Below are positions 15,683-24,946 of a DNA stretch of 48,461 nt, one piece after another. The notes beneath the pieces were generated by a model. That model did not search any database. It saw only the letters and a program-made list of their open reading frames with translations, and was not told where the DNA came from. The DNA comes from JAPXRI01 sp033813635 (GTDB lineage: Bacteria; Bacillota; Clostridia; Oscillospirales; QAMX01). A program made the translations under genes and the position numbers. Where the stretch lies: positions 1 through 48,461 of the forward strand of contig JAPXRI010000017.1 of NCBI GenBank assembly GCA_033813635.1, read 5' to 3'. The stretch's first letter is position 1. Every line of letters starts with the position of its first letter.

Positions 15683-17308
15683 ATGAGAGCTATGTGGAAG
15701 AAATGGTTTAGTATAATTTTATGTGTGATTATTGTTCTTGCTTTTAGTCTGTTCTTTGCGCTAAAAGCGGAAAAGAAAGAAGAAACTACGAGTGAAACCA
15801 TCACCATCGGCATAATAGACAATCAATATATACAGGATATTGATTCAAATTACTATAAAGAATGGCTTGAGGAGCAACTGGGAATTAAGCTTGAGTTTTA
15901 TGTGTTCCCGGAGGAGTACACGGCAGAATATCTGGACAGGATGTTTAAGTCCGGAAACATCCCGGTTGACGCGCTGTTCTCTTTTCCCGTCTCAGAAGAC
16001 TCGAATTTCACAAACTCGGTTTTACAGGAATACGGACAGCTGGGTTACATTCTTCCGTTGAATCGTTACATTGAAAACTCGGCTTTCATGCAAGAGCTTT
16101 TTGCTGATTTTTCGGCATACGATCTGAAAAATGTTTTAACCTCCCCTGATGGGAATATTTACTACATGCCTGGGCTTGATGCATCGTATAAAGCGGAATA
16201 CTCTCAGGTCATGTGGATTAATAACGAATGGCTTAAAGCACTGAATCTGGACATTCCGCAGACGGTCAATGATTTGGAAAATGTTCTGGAGGCCTTTAAG
16301 AACGGAGACCCGAACGGGAACAGTCTGCATGATGAAATCGCTTTGGCGGGTAGCCGAGATAAGTACAGCGAGCAGTCTTATAATTTTCTAATGAACGCTT
16401 TTGTATACAACGACCCAAACAATTCGCGTATGCTGGTTGAGGACGGCACCGTATATTTTGCGCCCTTCACGCAAAAGTGGCGGGAGGGTGTGCAATACAT
16501 ACATGACCTGTATTCAAAGGGGCTTCTGGACGATTTCCAGTTTTCTCTTGATCACGAGCAGTTTGTCCAACTGGCAAACGACCCGAGAGATTTGCTCGGA
16601 GCGTTTACCAGCGCCAGTATATGCGATGTTCTTTTGCAAAGTTCCCCGGAATTACTGAGCAATTTCATTCGGGTAGCTCCGATAGCGGGGAGCAACGGAA
16701 CGCAGTATTCCGTGGTCAATACGCCGTTCCCAAGCGCAAACGGTATCATTACTTCAGCCTGCATGAACCCCGAAGCTGTTTTCAGCCTTTTTGAACTGAT
16801 GCTCAGCAAGGAAGCTTTTTTGATCGGGCGCTACGGCGAAAAAGGTGTCGACTGGGATTACGCCCAATTCGGCGATCTTGATGTGTTTGGGAATCAGGCG
16901 ACCATAAAAAGATATACTCAGCTGTGGAACAAGCCGCAAAACAAAATACTTTTGGAAACAGGCCCGTTTATTACATATACAGAGTATGCAAACGGCGTCA
17001 AATGGAACGGGATTGAATCCGAGGCGGATTCCACTGATGCCCGGGCTTACTACCTTTACAGCCAGTACCGTCCGGAAGAGTATTTGAGAACAATTCTTTT
17101 TGAAGGTGAAGAATCCGAGAGCCTTATTAATTTAAAAACCAATGTGGATAAGTATACGGATGACATGCTGATCGAATTTATTACCGGGACGCTTGACTCA
17201 TATGATGATACCGAATGGGCTGAATATATAAAATACTATCAGACTTTGGGGATCGATACGCTGATAGACGCAGCGCAGGATTCATATCTTACTCTGCTGC
17301 AAGATTAA
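15683..17308 (+). CDS. Membrane-tethered family 1 solute-binding protein (LplA/YtcQ-like)
   Basis: This 541-residue protein has a hydrophobic segment at about 7-28 (FSIILCVIIVLAFSLFFAL) without a proper lipobox. It is probably held in the membrane by an uncleaved anchor. The remainder has the layout of extracellular solute-binding proteins used with oligosaccharide permeases (ITIGIIDNQY near the start, IYYMPGLDASYKAEYSQVMW, then INNEWLKALNLDIPQTVNDLE). No permease or ATPase gene is near. It sits divergent from a YesM/YesN-type pair and 17 bases before a second binding-protein gene, so a sensing role is more likely than transport. The ligand is unknown. Confidence 0.8.
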   Translation: MRAMWKKWFSIILCVIIVLAFSLFFALKAEKKEETTSETITIGIIDNQYIQDIDSNYYKEWLEEQLGIKLEFYVFPEEYTAEYLDRMFKSGNIPVDALFSFPVSEDSNFTNSVLQEYGQLGYILPLNRYIENSAFMQELFADFSAYDLKNVLTSPDGNIYYMPGLDASYKAEYSQVMWINNEWLKALNLDIPQTVNDLENVLEAFKNGDPNGNSLHDEIALAGSRDKYSEQSYNFLMNAFVYNDPNNSRMLVEDGTVYFAPFTQKWREGVQYIHDLYSKGLLDDFQFSLDHEQFVQLANDPRDLLGAFTSASICDVLLQSSPELLSNFIRVAPIAGSNGTQYSVVNTPFPSANGIITSACMNPEAVFSLFELMLSKEAFLIGRYGEKGVDWDYAQFGDLDVFGNQATIKRYTQLWNKPQNKILLETGPFITYTEYANGVKWNGIESEADSTDARAYYLYSQYRPEEYLRTILFEGEESESLINLKTNVDKYTDDMLIEFITGTLDSYDDTEWAEYIKYYQTLGIDTLIDAAQDSYLTLLQD

Positions 17309-17325
17309 AGAAAAGGACGGAACCT

Positions 17326-18492
17326 ATGAATAAAGCTTTTATCATACTATCACTGGCTGCAATTTTTATTCTGATTTCATCATGTGCCCCAAAACAGGAG
17401 GCTATAAACTCCGATATGGAGACGTGGCTTATGAATGCTCATCTGGATGCAGAGGAGACTACGGAAGAATTATATGAAAAGGCTTTGGCGGAGGACACTC
17501 TTGTGATATACAGCAGTTCAACACGTGTCATGGATGTCAAGGATTCCTTCGAAGCACAATATCCGGGCCTCACGGTATATGTAAAGGATACCCGAAGTGT
17601 TGATCTGGTTGATGTTTTGAAACAGGAATTTTTGGATGGCAATTACAATTGTGATATCGTTCTGTGCAGCGATGACAACGGTGTTATATCTCAAGAGCTG
17701 ATTCCTGAAGGCATAGTATATAAGTATGTGCCATATGACATTGCTGCTAAAATTAGGCCCGAAAACGATACGGCAACACTGCCTCTGGTTGCGGAGATAG
17801 AAATGGCTTTTTACAATACCGAGGCATATGACGCCCCCCCGGTAAAAAACTGGTGGGAACTGACCGAAGAGAGATTTTACGGAAAGGTAGTCATGTCTAA
17901 TCCCACAAAATCGTTCTCCGCCATGGGGCTAGTCGGTACGACGATTAAAAACAGTGACGTTATGGCTCAGGCCTATCGTGATCTTTATGGAACCGAACTT
18001 AAGCTTCAAGACGGCGAAACCGCTGGTGAAGCATACTGGCGGATGCTTATGGAAAACGGACTGATGTTGTTAAACTCCAGTGACGAGGTAGTCGAGCTTG
18101 TCGGAACACCCGGCTTGACAGATCCCCCTATAGGAATAATGGTGTCCAGCAAGTTGCGTATGAGTGACGTTGGGTTTAATATCGAGCCTATATATGAAAT
18201 GGAGTATTTTGCCGGCACATATACGCCGAACAGCATTATGATAGCTGGAGGCAGCAAAAGTATTAATTCAGCGAAGCTCTTCATAAGGTGGATTCTGGGA
18301 GAAACTGACGGGCAAGGCGAAGGCTTCAAACCCTATCTTCAAAAGGGAGCTTGGTCAGTCAGAAGCGATATCCAAAGTGATTCGGATGTTTCTCTTGACG
18401 ATCTTAACTATTTTCCACTGGACCCTGAATACATATACAACAATCTTGACGACATCACGGATTATTGGTTAATGTTAATGGGTACCGAGTGA
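17326..18492 (+). CDS. Binding lipoprotein of the iron/hexose-phosphate type (HptA/PgtC-like)
   Basis: This 388-residue lipoprotein has a signal peptide ending in LISSC (Cys20). The body has the type 2 periplasmic-binding fold of the ferric-iron/phosphosugar family (LVIYSSSTRVMDVKDSFEAQ, YDAPPVKNWWELTEERFYGK, SPNSIM-like AGTYTPNSIMIAGGSKS). In Staphylococcus a protein of this family, HptA, senses hexose phosphate with the YesM-type kinase HptS and AraC-type HptR; Salmonella PgtC is comparable. The gene order here fits such a three-component sensor. No transporter is present. The ligand cannot be read from sequence. Confidence 0.8.
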   Translation: MNKAFIILSLAAIFILISSCAPKQEAINSDMETWLMNAHLDAEETTEELYEKALAEDTLVIYSSSTRVMDVKDSFEAQYPGLTVYVKDTRSVDLVDVLKQEFLDGNYNCDIVLCSDDNGVISQELIPEGIVYKYVPYDIAAKIRPENDTATLPLVAEIEMAFYNTEAYDAPPVKNWWELTEERFYGKVVMSNPTKSFSAMGLVGTTIKNSDVMAQAYRDLYGTELKLQDGETAGEAYWRMLMENGLMLLNSSDEVVELVGTPGLTDPPIGIMVSSKLRMSDVGFNIEPIYEMEYFAGTYTPNSIMIAGGSKSINSAKLFIRWILGETDGQGEGFKPYLQKGAWSVRSDIQSDSDVSLDDLNYFPLDPEYIYNNLDDITDYWLMLMGTE

Positions 18493-18564
18493 ATATCCGT
18501 CAGCAACCATATTAATTCATCAGTTGACATATAATAGAATATACAAAGAATGCAGATAAAAAAC

Positions 18565-18604
18565 AAACCCGAATCCTTTTCCAATCGGAAAAAGGTTCGG
18601 GTTT
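18565..18604. terminator. Bidirectional terminator between binding-protein gene and element tRNA-Ala
   Basis: A long hairpin joins AAACCCGAA (18565-18573) to TTCGGGTTT (18596-18604), with further pairing inward. On the minus strand it follows the tRNA by 8 bases and is succeeded by GTTTTTTAT. On the plus strand it follows the binding-protein gene and is succeeded by TGTTGTTTT. It therefore can end both units. Confidence 0.8.
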
Positions 18605-18612
18605 TGTTGTTT

Positions 18613-18688
<76 letters not shown>

Positions 18689-18734
18689 ATATTGACTTTT
18701 TTGATGACAGGTTGCTGTTGCGGACTGTAGTTGC

Positions 18735-18764
18735 GTCGAGTGGTTTTATTTGCATCTCTCGACC
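18735..18764. other. attR: right attP arm and recombination core
   Basis: The arm GTGGTTTTATTTGCA (18740-18754) is the exact reverse complement of the left arm at 188-202. One base separates it from the core CTCTCGACC (18756-18764), where host tRNA begins. A local 6-bp inverted repeat, GTCGAG (18735-18740) with CTCGAC (18758-18763), encloses the arm. Confidence 0.8.
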
Positions 18765-18808
18765 TCACGGATGCGAACCGTGCGCTCTCCCAACTGAGCT
18801 ACACCCCC
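18756..18808 (-). pseudogene. tRNA-Ala(CGC), 5' part, separated from its 3' part by the element
   Basis: The minus strand from 18808 reads GGGGGTGTAGCTCAG, D arm GCTC/GAGC, then anticodon stem CACGG/CCGTG with loop TTCGCAT (anticodon CGC), and GGTCGAGAG. It then runs into element sequence (ATGCAAATAAAACC) instead of a T loop. The 44 bases before the core, the 9-base core and the 23 bases at 150-172 add up to a perfect 76-nt tRNA-Ala. It keeps the host promoter but cannot form a mature tRNA itself. Confidence 0.87.
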
Positions 18809-18810
18809 GG

Positions 18811-18842
18811 ATATCGGTCCGCTTTCCGAAGCGGACTGATAT
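18811..18842 (-). promoter_or_regulatory. Strong hairpin in the 5' leader of the tRNA transcript
   Basis: A 14-position stem (18811-18824 with 18829-18842; one mismatch, a G/T on the plus strand) with a 4-base loop lies between the -10 box and the tRNA 5' end. Transcription from the predicted start near 18836 would place most of the hairpin at the extreme 5' end. It has no T-tract, so it is not a normal terminator. Its role is unknown. Confidence 0.5.
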
Positions 18843-18870
18843 ATTATAACACATATTTTCCTTTTGTCAA
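18843..18870 (-). promoter_or_regulatory. Host promoter of the split tRNA-Ala, now upstream of the element tRNA
   Basis: On the minus strand TTGACA (18870-18865) and TATAAT (18848-18843) are both perfect consensus boxes with a 16-base spacer. The next genes downstream are the 5' tRNA-Ala part (18808) and then the element-borne tRNA-Ala (18688). It lies just after the DUF4838 gene, which ends at 18903. Confidence 0.85.
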
Positions 18871-18902
18871 CCTGAAATTCGATTTTTCTCGACGTAACTT
18901 TT

Positions 18903-20684
18903 TTAGTGCCCGGCCCTGTTCGTCCAGATGTTCGTGCGGAAATCGTAACGCTTTTTGTCCGCGTGGTATCTCGCAACCGCGGCCTCGTAGGCCTCGCGCT
19001 CCGCAGCGCTCATTTTGTCCCTTTCATACTTCCTGCAGAAAAGATCGAGGTACGCGACGGAGAGCCCGGAACGGTGCACCCGCTCCCGCTCGGCCTCGTT
19101 CGACGCCATCGCCTCAGCCCCGCTCCAGAGCCGTTTTGCCTCGTCGATATGGTTTTCTATGAACTCCGAGAGATATGAGTCCTCCGCTATTGCCTGATAC
19201 GCCGCCGGTTCGTACTTCTCGGACAGCGGATCGCTGCCTAAAAAGCCCCTGTCCATTCTCTCAAAACAGCCTATATGGCGGTCCCTCGTGGAGTCGTGCA
19301 GAAGGCGCATATACTCCCGGATGTTTTTCCATCCGGGCCCGTAATACCCCTCCAGAAAATCGTCGATATGCGCCTGATACTCCTGCTCCGACATGTACGG
19401 GTTCCACATCAGCCTGGCCAGCAGATACGCCTTGAGGCTGCCGAGGTCGCCGGTATACGACCTGTCCTCGGTGTCCTGCTCAAACAGGTGGAGAACCTTG
19501 TTCTCGGCGAAAAGCCTTGCGTTTTCACGGAGGACTTTGAAGTTCGGGAACGGGGCGAGATAGCATGAGAAGTTTCTCGTATAGTCCCAGACCGACATCT
19601 TGTCGCAGATTTTGCTCCACTCCGCAAGCTCCGCCGCGAAACGTCCGGCGTTGCGCTCACAGGCCCCGTCCGCAAGCGGATGGCGGAAGCAGGCCTCGAT
19701 GGTACAGTAGCGGATAATCACGTTTTTACGCGGCCGCGTAAGCTTCGGGGGCTTGCGCGTGTATTGGTAGGCAAACGTCCGAATCAGCACATCGGGGTAT
19801 TCCTCCGCAACCGCGTCGGCCACCGCGTTGACGAAGCGAAGCATGAGTCCGCTCGGGCTCCCCTCCTCCGCGTCCACCGCCGCGCACTTCTCGCAGTGGC
19901 AGTAGCGGTCGTTGTCGTTCTGCGAGACCTCGACGATGCGCGCGCCCGGGTTTTCCGCGAGCTTTCTCTTGACATTCTCAATGACGATCTTCAAAACGTC
20001 GGGGTTGGTCAGGCATAGCTGTCCGCAGGGCCTGTCAAAGTAGTTCCCCGCCGGGATCCGCACTCCGTCGTACAGCGAATAGTATTCGGGGTGCTCGTTA
20101 AAATAGAGCTTCGGGTCGCAGAGGGACTCCATCGTGTGGCAGAAGCCTATGCTCTTCGGCGCGCCGCCGTAGCGTTCGACCTCCGGAAATTCCGCCGGGT
20201 TGATCGCCTCCCAGGCGGCGAAGGCCATATCCCGTGTGTGGCTCGCCCAGTTTGTTGTCCGCCACTCGAACACCGGGTTCGACGCGTCCCAGAGACCGGC
20301 GGGCACCGAGACGTCCCCGGGCAGCAGCCGCCCGACGCCTGGCTCGTATTTTCGGAATCCGATATGTTTCTCGAGAAAACGGTAGACCGCGTAGAGCGTT
20401 CCCCGGTCGATAGCCCCGTACAGGTACAGGTTTTTATCGTCCGTCGCGATCACATAGCCGTCGTATTTTATCCCGCTCCGGTCGAAGGACACGGCGTTCC
20501 CTATCAGGATGCCGTATTCCTCCGTTCCGCGCGCGACGGGCAGCGACACACCCGCGGCCTCCAGGATATGCGACCTGAGCTCCTCCGCCGCGGTTAATTC
20601 GGTCGGAGTCTCGTTCTCCGGCAGGACGATTGCGTATTTTGATATGTCGTTTCCGCAGATTGAGACTGCTTTTTTCCTCTCCAT
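18903..20684 (-). CDS. DUF4838 / glycoside-hydrolase-like protein
   Basis: This 593-residue protein begins with an alpha-glucuronidase-like N domain (IVLPENETPTELTAAEELRS, LIGNA, then GYVIATDDKNLYLYGAIDRG and TLYAVYRFLEKHIGFRKYEP). It continues with the barrel-like DUF4838 part (VSQNDNDRYCHCEKCAAVDA, then SGLMLRFVNAVADAV). DUF4838 proteins are related to GH20/GH67-type glycan enzymes. No signal peptide is visible, so it may act on imported oligosaccharides. The start at 20684 has GGGAG upstream. It follows the YdcF-like gene by 41 bases and is likely co-transcribed. Activity has not been established for the family as far as I know. Confidence 0.8.
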   Translation of the reverse strand: MERKKAVSICGNDISKYAIVLPENETPTELTAAEELRSHILEAAGVSLPVARGTEEYGILIGNAVSFDRSGIKYDGYVIATDDKNLYLYGAIDRGTLYAVYRFLEKHIGFRKYEPGVGRLLPGDVSVPAGLWDASNPVFEWRTTNWASHTRDMAFAAWEAINPAEFPEVERYGGAPKSIGFCHTMESLCDPKLYFNEHPEYYSLYDGVRIPAGNYFDRPCGQLCLTNPDVLKIVIENVKRKLAENPGARIVEVSQNDNDRYCHCEKCAAVDAEEGSPSGLMLRFVNAVADAVAEEYPDVLIRTFAYQYTRKPPKLTRPRKNVIIRYCTIEACFRHPLADGACERNAGRFAAELAEWSKICDKMSVWDYTRNFSCYLAPFPNFKVLRENARLFAENKVLHLFEQDTEDRSYTGDLGSLKAYLLARLMWNPYMSEQEYQAHIDDFLEGYYGPGWKNIREYMRLLHDSTRDRHIGCFERMDRGFLGSDPLSEKYEPAAYQAIAEDSYLSEFIENHIDEAKRLWSGAEAMASNEAERERVHRSGLSVAYLDLFCRKYERDKMSAAEREAYEAAVARYHADKKRYDFRTNIWTNRAGH

Positions 20685-20725
20685 TCTCTTTTTCTCCCTT
20701 CAATTATTCGCTTTTATCTGTTAAC

Positions 20726-21544
20726 TCACATATTGAAAACCGAAGTGTCCAGCGGGATGCCCGCGCGCTTTATGTAGTAAATCAGGATCGAGAAATACTC
20801 CCTTACATAATAGTGGTATTCGCTCGGCCGCGTCGCTGCGGCCGCCCCGTAGGGCGTCAGATTGTACTGCTTAGCGATCAGCTTGCTCCGCATCATGTGG
20901 AAGCCGCAGGTCACAATCACGGCGTTTTCGCCGCTTTTGCCGCCGCGGCTTACGATAATCTCGCTTGCGTTTTTGATGTTTTCAACGGTATCCGTGGACC
21001 GGGACTCCCGTATCAATCTATCCGGGTCCGCCCCGCGGGCTATAAGATAATTATACATCGCGAGAGACTCCGGGATCAACTCGTTAAATCCCTGTCCGCC
21101 GCACAATATCACGCTCGCCTCCGGGTATTTCTCCATCGTGTCGCAGGCCGTGTCGAGCCTGTCCCTTAAAACCCGGGACGGCTCCGTACCGTTGAGACCC
21201 GCGCCGAGTACCACGATATAACTCGTGTCCTCCGGCAGATCCGGCTCGGCGTTTTTCAGGATGATCGCAAGCACGATGACAAACGAAACGATAAACACCG
21301 CGTACCCGGCACGCATAGTCCAGCGAAGCGCGAATGCGAGCTTTCTCGCCTTGCCGAGCTTGATCATCTCGCTGAAAGCGTTGTAAACGATGATCGAAAG
21401 AGCCAGAAAGCGAAGAAAAAACATCAGGAACACATAGAGGCGCGTTACGGCGTCGACGGCGAAAAACACTGCGATCGCGGCAACGCAAAAGCCCTGGATT
21501 ATCAGGTTCGTCCTGCAGACGCGGCATATCTCACGAAAGCGCAT
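20726..21544 (-). CDS. YdcF/SanA-type membrane protein (DUF218)
   Basis: This 272-residue protein has about three hydrophobic helices in the first 110 residues, then the DUF218 domain. That domain starts IVVLGAGLNG and includes RVLRDRLDTA, VILCGGQG, ESRSTDTVENIKNA and VIVTCGFHMMRS. YdcF, SanA and ElyC relatives affect envelope integrity and peptidoglycan precursor use, with mechanism unclear. ATG at 21544 is preferred because AGGAGG lies 9 bases upstream; a GTG 6 bases earlier is too close to that site. The gene overlaps the ABC-F stop codon, which suggests coupling. Confidence 0.85.
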   Translation of the reverse strand: MRFREICRVCRTNLIIQGFCVAAIAVFFAVDAVTRLYVFLMFFLRFLALSIIVYNAFSEMIKLGKARKLAFALRWTMRAGYAVFIVSFVIVLAIILKNAEPDLPEDTSYIVVLGAGLNGTEPSRVLRDRLDTACDTMEKYPEASVILCGGQGFNELIPESLAMYNYLIARGADPDRLIRESRSTDTVENIKNASEIIVSRGGKSGENAVIVTCGFHMMRSKLIAKQYNLTPYGAAAATRPSEYHYYVREYFSILIYYIKRAGIPLDTSVFNM

Positions 21545-23465
21545 CGTCACCCGCCTCCTTTTTAAATTTTTCCAGATTCTCGTTCGCGGCGTTCCACCGC
21601 TCGTAGCACGCGTTCAGATACGCGTCTTTCTCCTCTTTCACCGCGCACAGCTTTTCAAGGGCGAGATGGTCGTAAGCGTTTTTCTCTATTTCCTCGGTCA
21701 GCGCCGCGATCTCGTCCTCTGTTTTCGATATCTCCGCCTCGGCCTTTTCAAGCTCGCGTTCGAGGTATTTTCGCTTTCTGTCCGGCGAGACGTAACGCTC
21801 CTTCGGGCTCTCCTTTTTCTGTGCAAACTGCCCCGACGCTTCCTTAAGCGCTTTTTCCCTTTCAAGCGCCGCCCGGTATTCACCGTACGTGCCCTTGAAC
21901 TCCGTAATCCCGCCGTCCTCCATGTGCCATATCTTCGTGGCGAACCTGCCGATGAAGTACCTGTCGTGGGAGACGAAAAGCATCGTCCCGTCAAACTCCT
22001 CAAGCAACCCCTCGAGCCATTCGCGGGAGTCTATATCCAGGTGGTTTGTAGGCTCGTCGAGGATCAGGGTGTTGATCTTCTGATATAGCAGTATGCAGAG
22101 CTTCAGCCTGCTCTTCTCCCCGCCGGACAGCACTGAAACCGGCTTGAAAACGTCGTCGTTCCTGAACAGGTACGCGCCGAGCCGGTTCCTGGCCATGGGC
22201 TCCGTAAGGCCGAGCTCCGTGACCACCGTGTCAAGCACCGTCCGCTCCTCGTTTTGAAACGAGACCTGCTGGGGCAGATACGCGAGCTTGATATTGCTCC
22301 CCCACCGGACCTTTCCGGCAAGCGGCTCCCGCTCGCCCGTCAGAATCGTTAAAAGCGTCGTTTTGCCGCAGCCGTTTTCTCCCAGCAGCGCAATCGACTC
22401 GTCCTTTTTTATCTCCAGATCCACGCCCGCGAGGATGCTCTTCCCACCGAAGCCCATTTCAAGGCCTTTAACGTACAAAACATCGGTGCCCGAGCGGATG
22501 ACCTGTTCCAGCGACGCCGAGATTTTTTTATCGTGTTTTACCGGCGCGGCCTGCGCGGCCTTCAGGCGCTCAATTCTTTTATCCAGCGCGAAGGCGCGCC
22601 GCATCATCTTTTTGTCGCCCAAGCCCCAGCCGTGCATACGCTTTGACGTGAATTCCAGCCGGTCGATCTCGCGCTGCTCCCGTTCGTACCTCTTTTGCTG
22701 CAGTGCCTCGCTTTCCTCCTTGGCGGCCACGTAATAGCTATAGTTTCCCTCGTAAACCGTCGCGTGGGTACCGGCGAGCTCGATGGTCCGGGAGGTGACC
22801 CTGTCGAGGAAGAAACGGTCGTGCGAGATTACCAAAACCGTCCCCTTGTACGTTTCAAGGCGCTCCTCGAGCCACTCCAGCGAGGGCATGTCCAGATGGT
22901 TCGTCGGCTCGTCCAGAAGCATGATGTCTGTTTTTTCAAGCAGCATGCGCGCCAGGTTCACCCGCGTCATCTCTCCGCCCGAGAGCTTATTGTAGGGCCG
23001 CTCCCACATTTCCTTTGAAATATGCAGCCCGTTGGAGACCTTTTGCAGCTCGGTCTCCGTCTCGTAGCCGCCCATAGCCTCGAATCGCTGCAACAGCGCG
23101 CCGTAAGCCGCCAGCGTTTTCTTGTCGTTATCCCCGCCGGCCATCACCTTTTCCAGCTCGGCGATTTCTTTTTTCAGCGCGTACAAAGGCTCAAAAGCCT
23201 TTTCAAGCACGGCTCTGACCGTCATACCCTCCGGGTAGGACGGCATCTGGTCCAGAATTCCGATTTTTTTCGAAGGGTGCACGGAAACGCTGCCCTCTTC
23301 ATAAGGGAGCTCGCCCGTGATTACATGGAAAAGCGTCGTTTTGCCGGTGCCGTTTTTCCCGATCAGCGCCACCTTCTGCCCCTCGTAGATCTCAAAGGTA
23401 ATATCCTTAAGTATAAGCTTCTCCCCGAAATATTTGCCAAGGGAGTTTACCGCTATGTCAATCAT
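21531..23465 (-). CDS. ABC-F family ATPase (ribosome-associated type)
   Basis: This 644-residue protein has two ABC domains in tandem and no membrane segments. The first has Walker A GKNGTGKT and signature LSGGE, and the second GENGCGKT and LSGGE. Both have Walker B with LDEPTNHLD. A charged linker of about 80 residues separates them, and the C-terminal 90 residues form a coiled coil. This is the ABC-F plan (Uup/YdiF/EttA-like), whose members act on the ribosome. Without close comparison the subgroup, including antibiotic-resistance types, cannot be decided. It ends inside the YdcF-like gene start. Confidence 0.9.
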   Translation of the reverse strand: MIDIAVNSLGKYFGEKLILKDITFEIYEGQKVALIGKNGTGKTTLFHVITGELPYEEGSVSVHPSKKIGILDQMPSYPEGMTVRAVLEKAFEPLYALKKEIAELEKVMAGGDNDKKTLAAYGALLQRFEAMGGYETETELQKVSNGLHISKEMWERPYNKLSGGEMTRVNLARMLLEKTDIMLLDEPTNHLDMPSLEWLEERLETYKGTVLVISHDRFFLDRVTSRTIELAGTHATVYEGNYSYYVAAKEESEALQQKRYEREQREIDRLEFTSKRMHGWGLGDKKMMRRAFALDKRIERLKAAQAAPVKHDKKISASLEQVIRSGTDVLYVKGLEMGFGGKSILAGVDLEIKKDESIALLGENGCGKTTLLTILTGEREPLAGKVRWGSNIKLAYLPQQVSFQNEERTVLDTVVTELGLTEPMARNRLGAYLFRNDDVFKPVSVLSGGEKSRLKLCILLYQKINTLILDEPTNHLDIDSREWLEGLLEEFDGTMLFVSHDRYFIGRFATKIWHMEDGGITEFKGTYGEYRAALEREKALKEASGQFAQKKESPKERYVSPDRKRKYLERELEKAEAEISKTEDEIAALTEEIEKNAYDHLALEKLCAVKEEKDAYLNACYERWNAANENLEKFKKEAGDDALS

Positions 23466-23489
23466 TTTTTCATCCGTTTTCCGGCAGAT

Positions 23490-24797
23490 TTACAGGTATC
23501 TGCCCCTTTTCTTTATCATTCTCAGTCTTTTCTTTCTGTTTATCATCACCGCGGTGACGATATAGGCAATCACCGCCAAAACGACGCCGATCGCTCCGAA
23601 AATAAAGGCCGGCTTTTTCGCGTAGGATTTCAGCCTGTCCATAGTATAAAGGAAGTTTGAGCGCTCGACTCCCGTCAGCGCCACAAGCTTGACTCTCCCG
23701 TAGCTCTTCCCTTCGTAGGAGACGTCGGCGTCGCCGAGAATCTGCCCCTTGGTCACCGGCGCCGTCACCACTTCGTCATATATCGTAGGCGTTATTACGA
23801 CCTTCGACGGGTCGAAGTCGTTTTTCATCAGGTGCGTGATATCCGACTGCGTGACCGCTACGACGGACTCGGCTTCCTGCGACATTTCGACCTTGACCTC
23901 GACGATCGGCTCCCCGCTGGAGATGAGCGTTTTGTTGGAGTAGTTGTTAAAGCCGTACTCAAATAGCCTCTTTGTCTCCACAAAGCTCATAATTTCGCCG
24001 GTATCCTGGCTTTTACCCGCGCCTAGTACGACGCTTACCAGGTAGAGACCGTTTTTCTCCGCGCTCGAGACCAGGCAGTACCCGGCCGGCGTAGTCGTTC
24101 CGGTTTTTATCCCCCGGGCGTAGCTGTAGAGGTACTGTATTGTTTTCGTCCCGGATATCAGATAATTCGTCGTGTTCAGGATGCGCTGGGTGCTCGTCTT
24201 GTTGGTCGGCGGGACGGCATAGGACGCCGTGTTGGCAATTTCCATCAGCTTGTCGTTTTTGATGAACTCGCGGGTAATCAGGTACACATCCCGGGCGGTG
24301 GTGTAGTGCCCGTCGTCGTGGAGGCCGTCCGGGTTTGTAAACACCGTACCCGTGCAGCCCAGTTCCTTAGCTTTGCGGTTCATCATGTCGACAAAGGCGT
24401 CGATCGATCCCGCGGTATGCTCGGCGAGCACGCAGGCGGCGTCGTTCCCGGAAACCACCAGCAGACAGTACAGAAGGTTTTCAACCGACATCTGCTCCCC
24501 GACCTTAAGGTTCGCGGTGCTCCCGTCCGGGTCAAGGTCGGCAATGGCGGACTCCGTCACCGTCACGATATCGTCCAGACCGCAGTTTTCGTAGACGAGC
24601 AACGCGGTCATCAGCTTGGTAAGCGAAGCCGGGTATTGCTTCGAATCGGCGTCCTGCTCGTAAAGCACCTCGCCAGAATTTACGTCAACAAGTATGCACG
24701 AGCGGGCCTGAATCGATATATCGCCGTCGGCCCGGCATATGGGGAGAACCAGAGCCGCGCAGACAAAAATCAGAAAAATTTTTTTAAATAATTTCAT
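23490..24797 (-). CDS. D-alanyl-D-alanine carboxypeptidase (DacA/DacF type)
   Basis: This 435-residue penicillin-binding protein trims peptidoglycan stem peptides outside the membrane. All three active-site motifs are visible: SxxK as S58-L-T-K61, SxN as S116-G-N118, and K231-T-G. A signal peptide covers about 1-23 (MKLFKKIFLIFVCAALVLPI). The C-terminal domain 2 is followed by a transmembrane helix (IGVVLAVIAYIVTAVMI) and a basic tail. That helix is longer than the usual amphipathic anchor of PBP5. ATG at 24797 follows GGGGA; a longer frame to 24842 has no site. It is divergent from the ComEA-like gene. Confidence 0.92.
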   Translation of the reverse strand: MKLFKKIFLIFVCAALVLPICRADGDISIQARSCILVDVNSGEVLYEQDADSKQYPASLTKLMTALLVYENCGLDDIVTVTESAIADLDPDGSTANLKVGEQMSVENLLYCLLVVSGNDAACVLAEHTAGSIDAFVDMMNRKAKELGCTGTVFTNPDGLHDDGHYTTARDVYLITREFIKNDKLMEIANTASYAVPPTNKTSTQRILNTTNYLISGTKTIQYLYSYARGIKTGTTTPAGYCLVSSAEKNGLYLVSVVLGAGKSQDTGEIMSFVETKRLFEYGFNNYSNKTLISSGEPIVEVKVEMSQEAESVVAVTQSDITHLMKNDFDPSKVVITPTIYDEVVTAPVTKGQILGDADVSYEGKSYGRVKLVALTGVERSNFLYTMDRLKSYAKKPAFIFGAIGVVLAVIAYIVTAVMINRKKRLRMIKKRGRYL

Positions 24798-24946
24798 ACA
24801 AATCCCCGGAGAATATGTTATAATATAAGTAATTATACGCACATGATTTCATTGTGAATGTATTACGAACCGATGTTATTATTTTACCACAGATCGATGT
24901 GCAATTTCAACAGCTGCCGCATCAATGCTCGGGGGAAACGGGAAAG

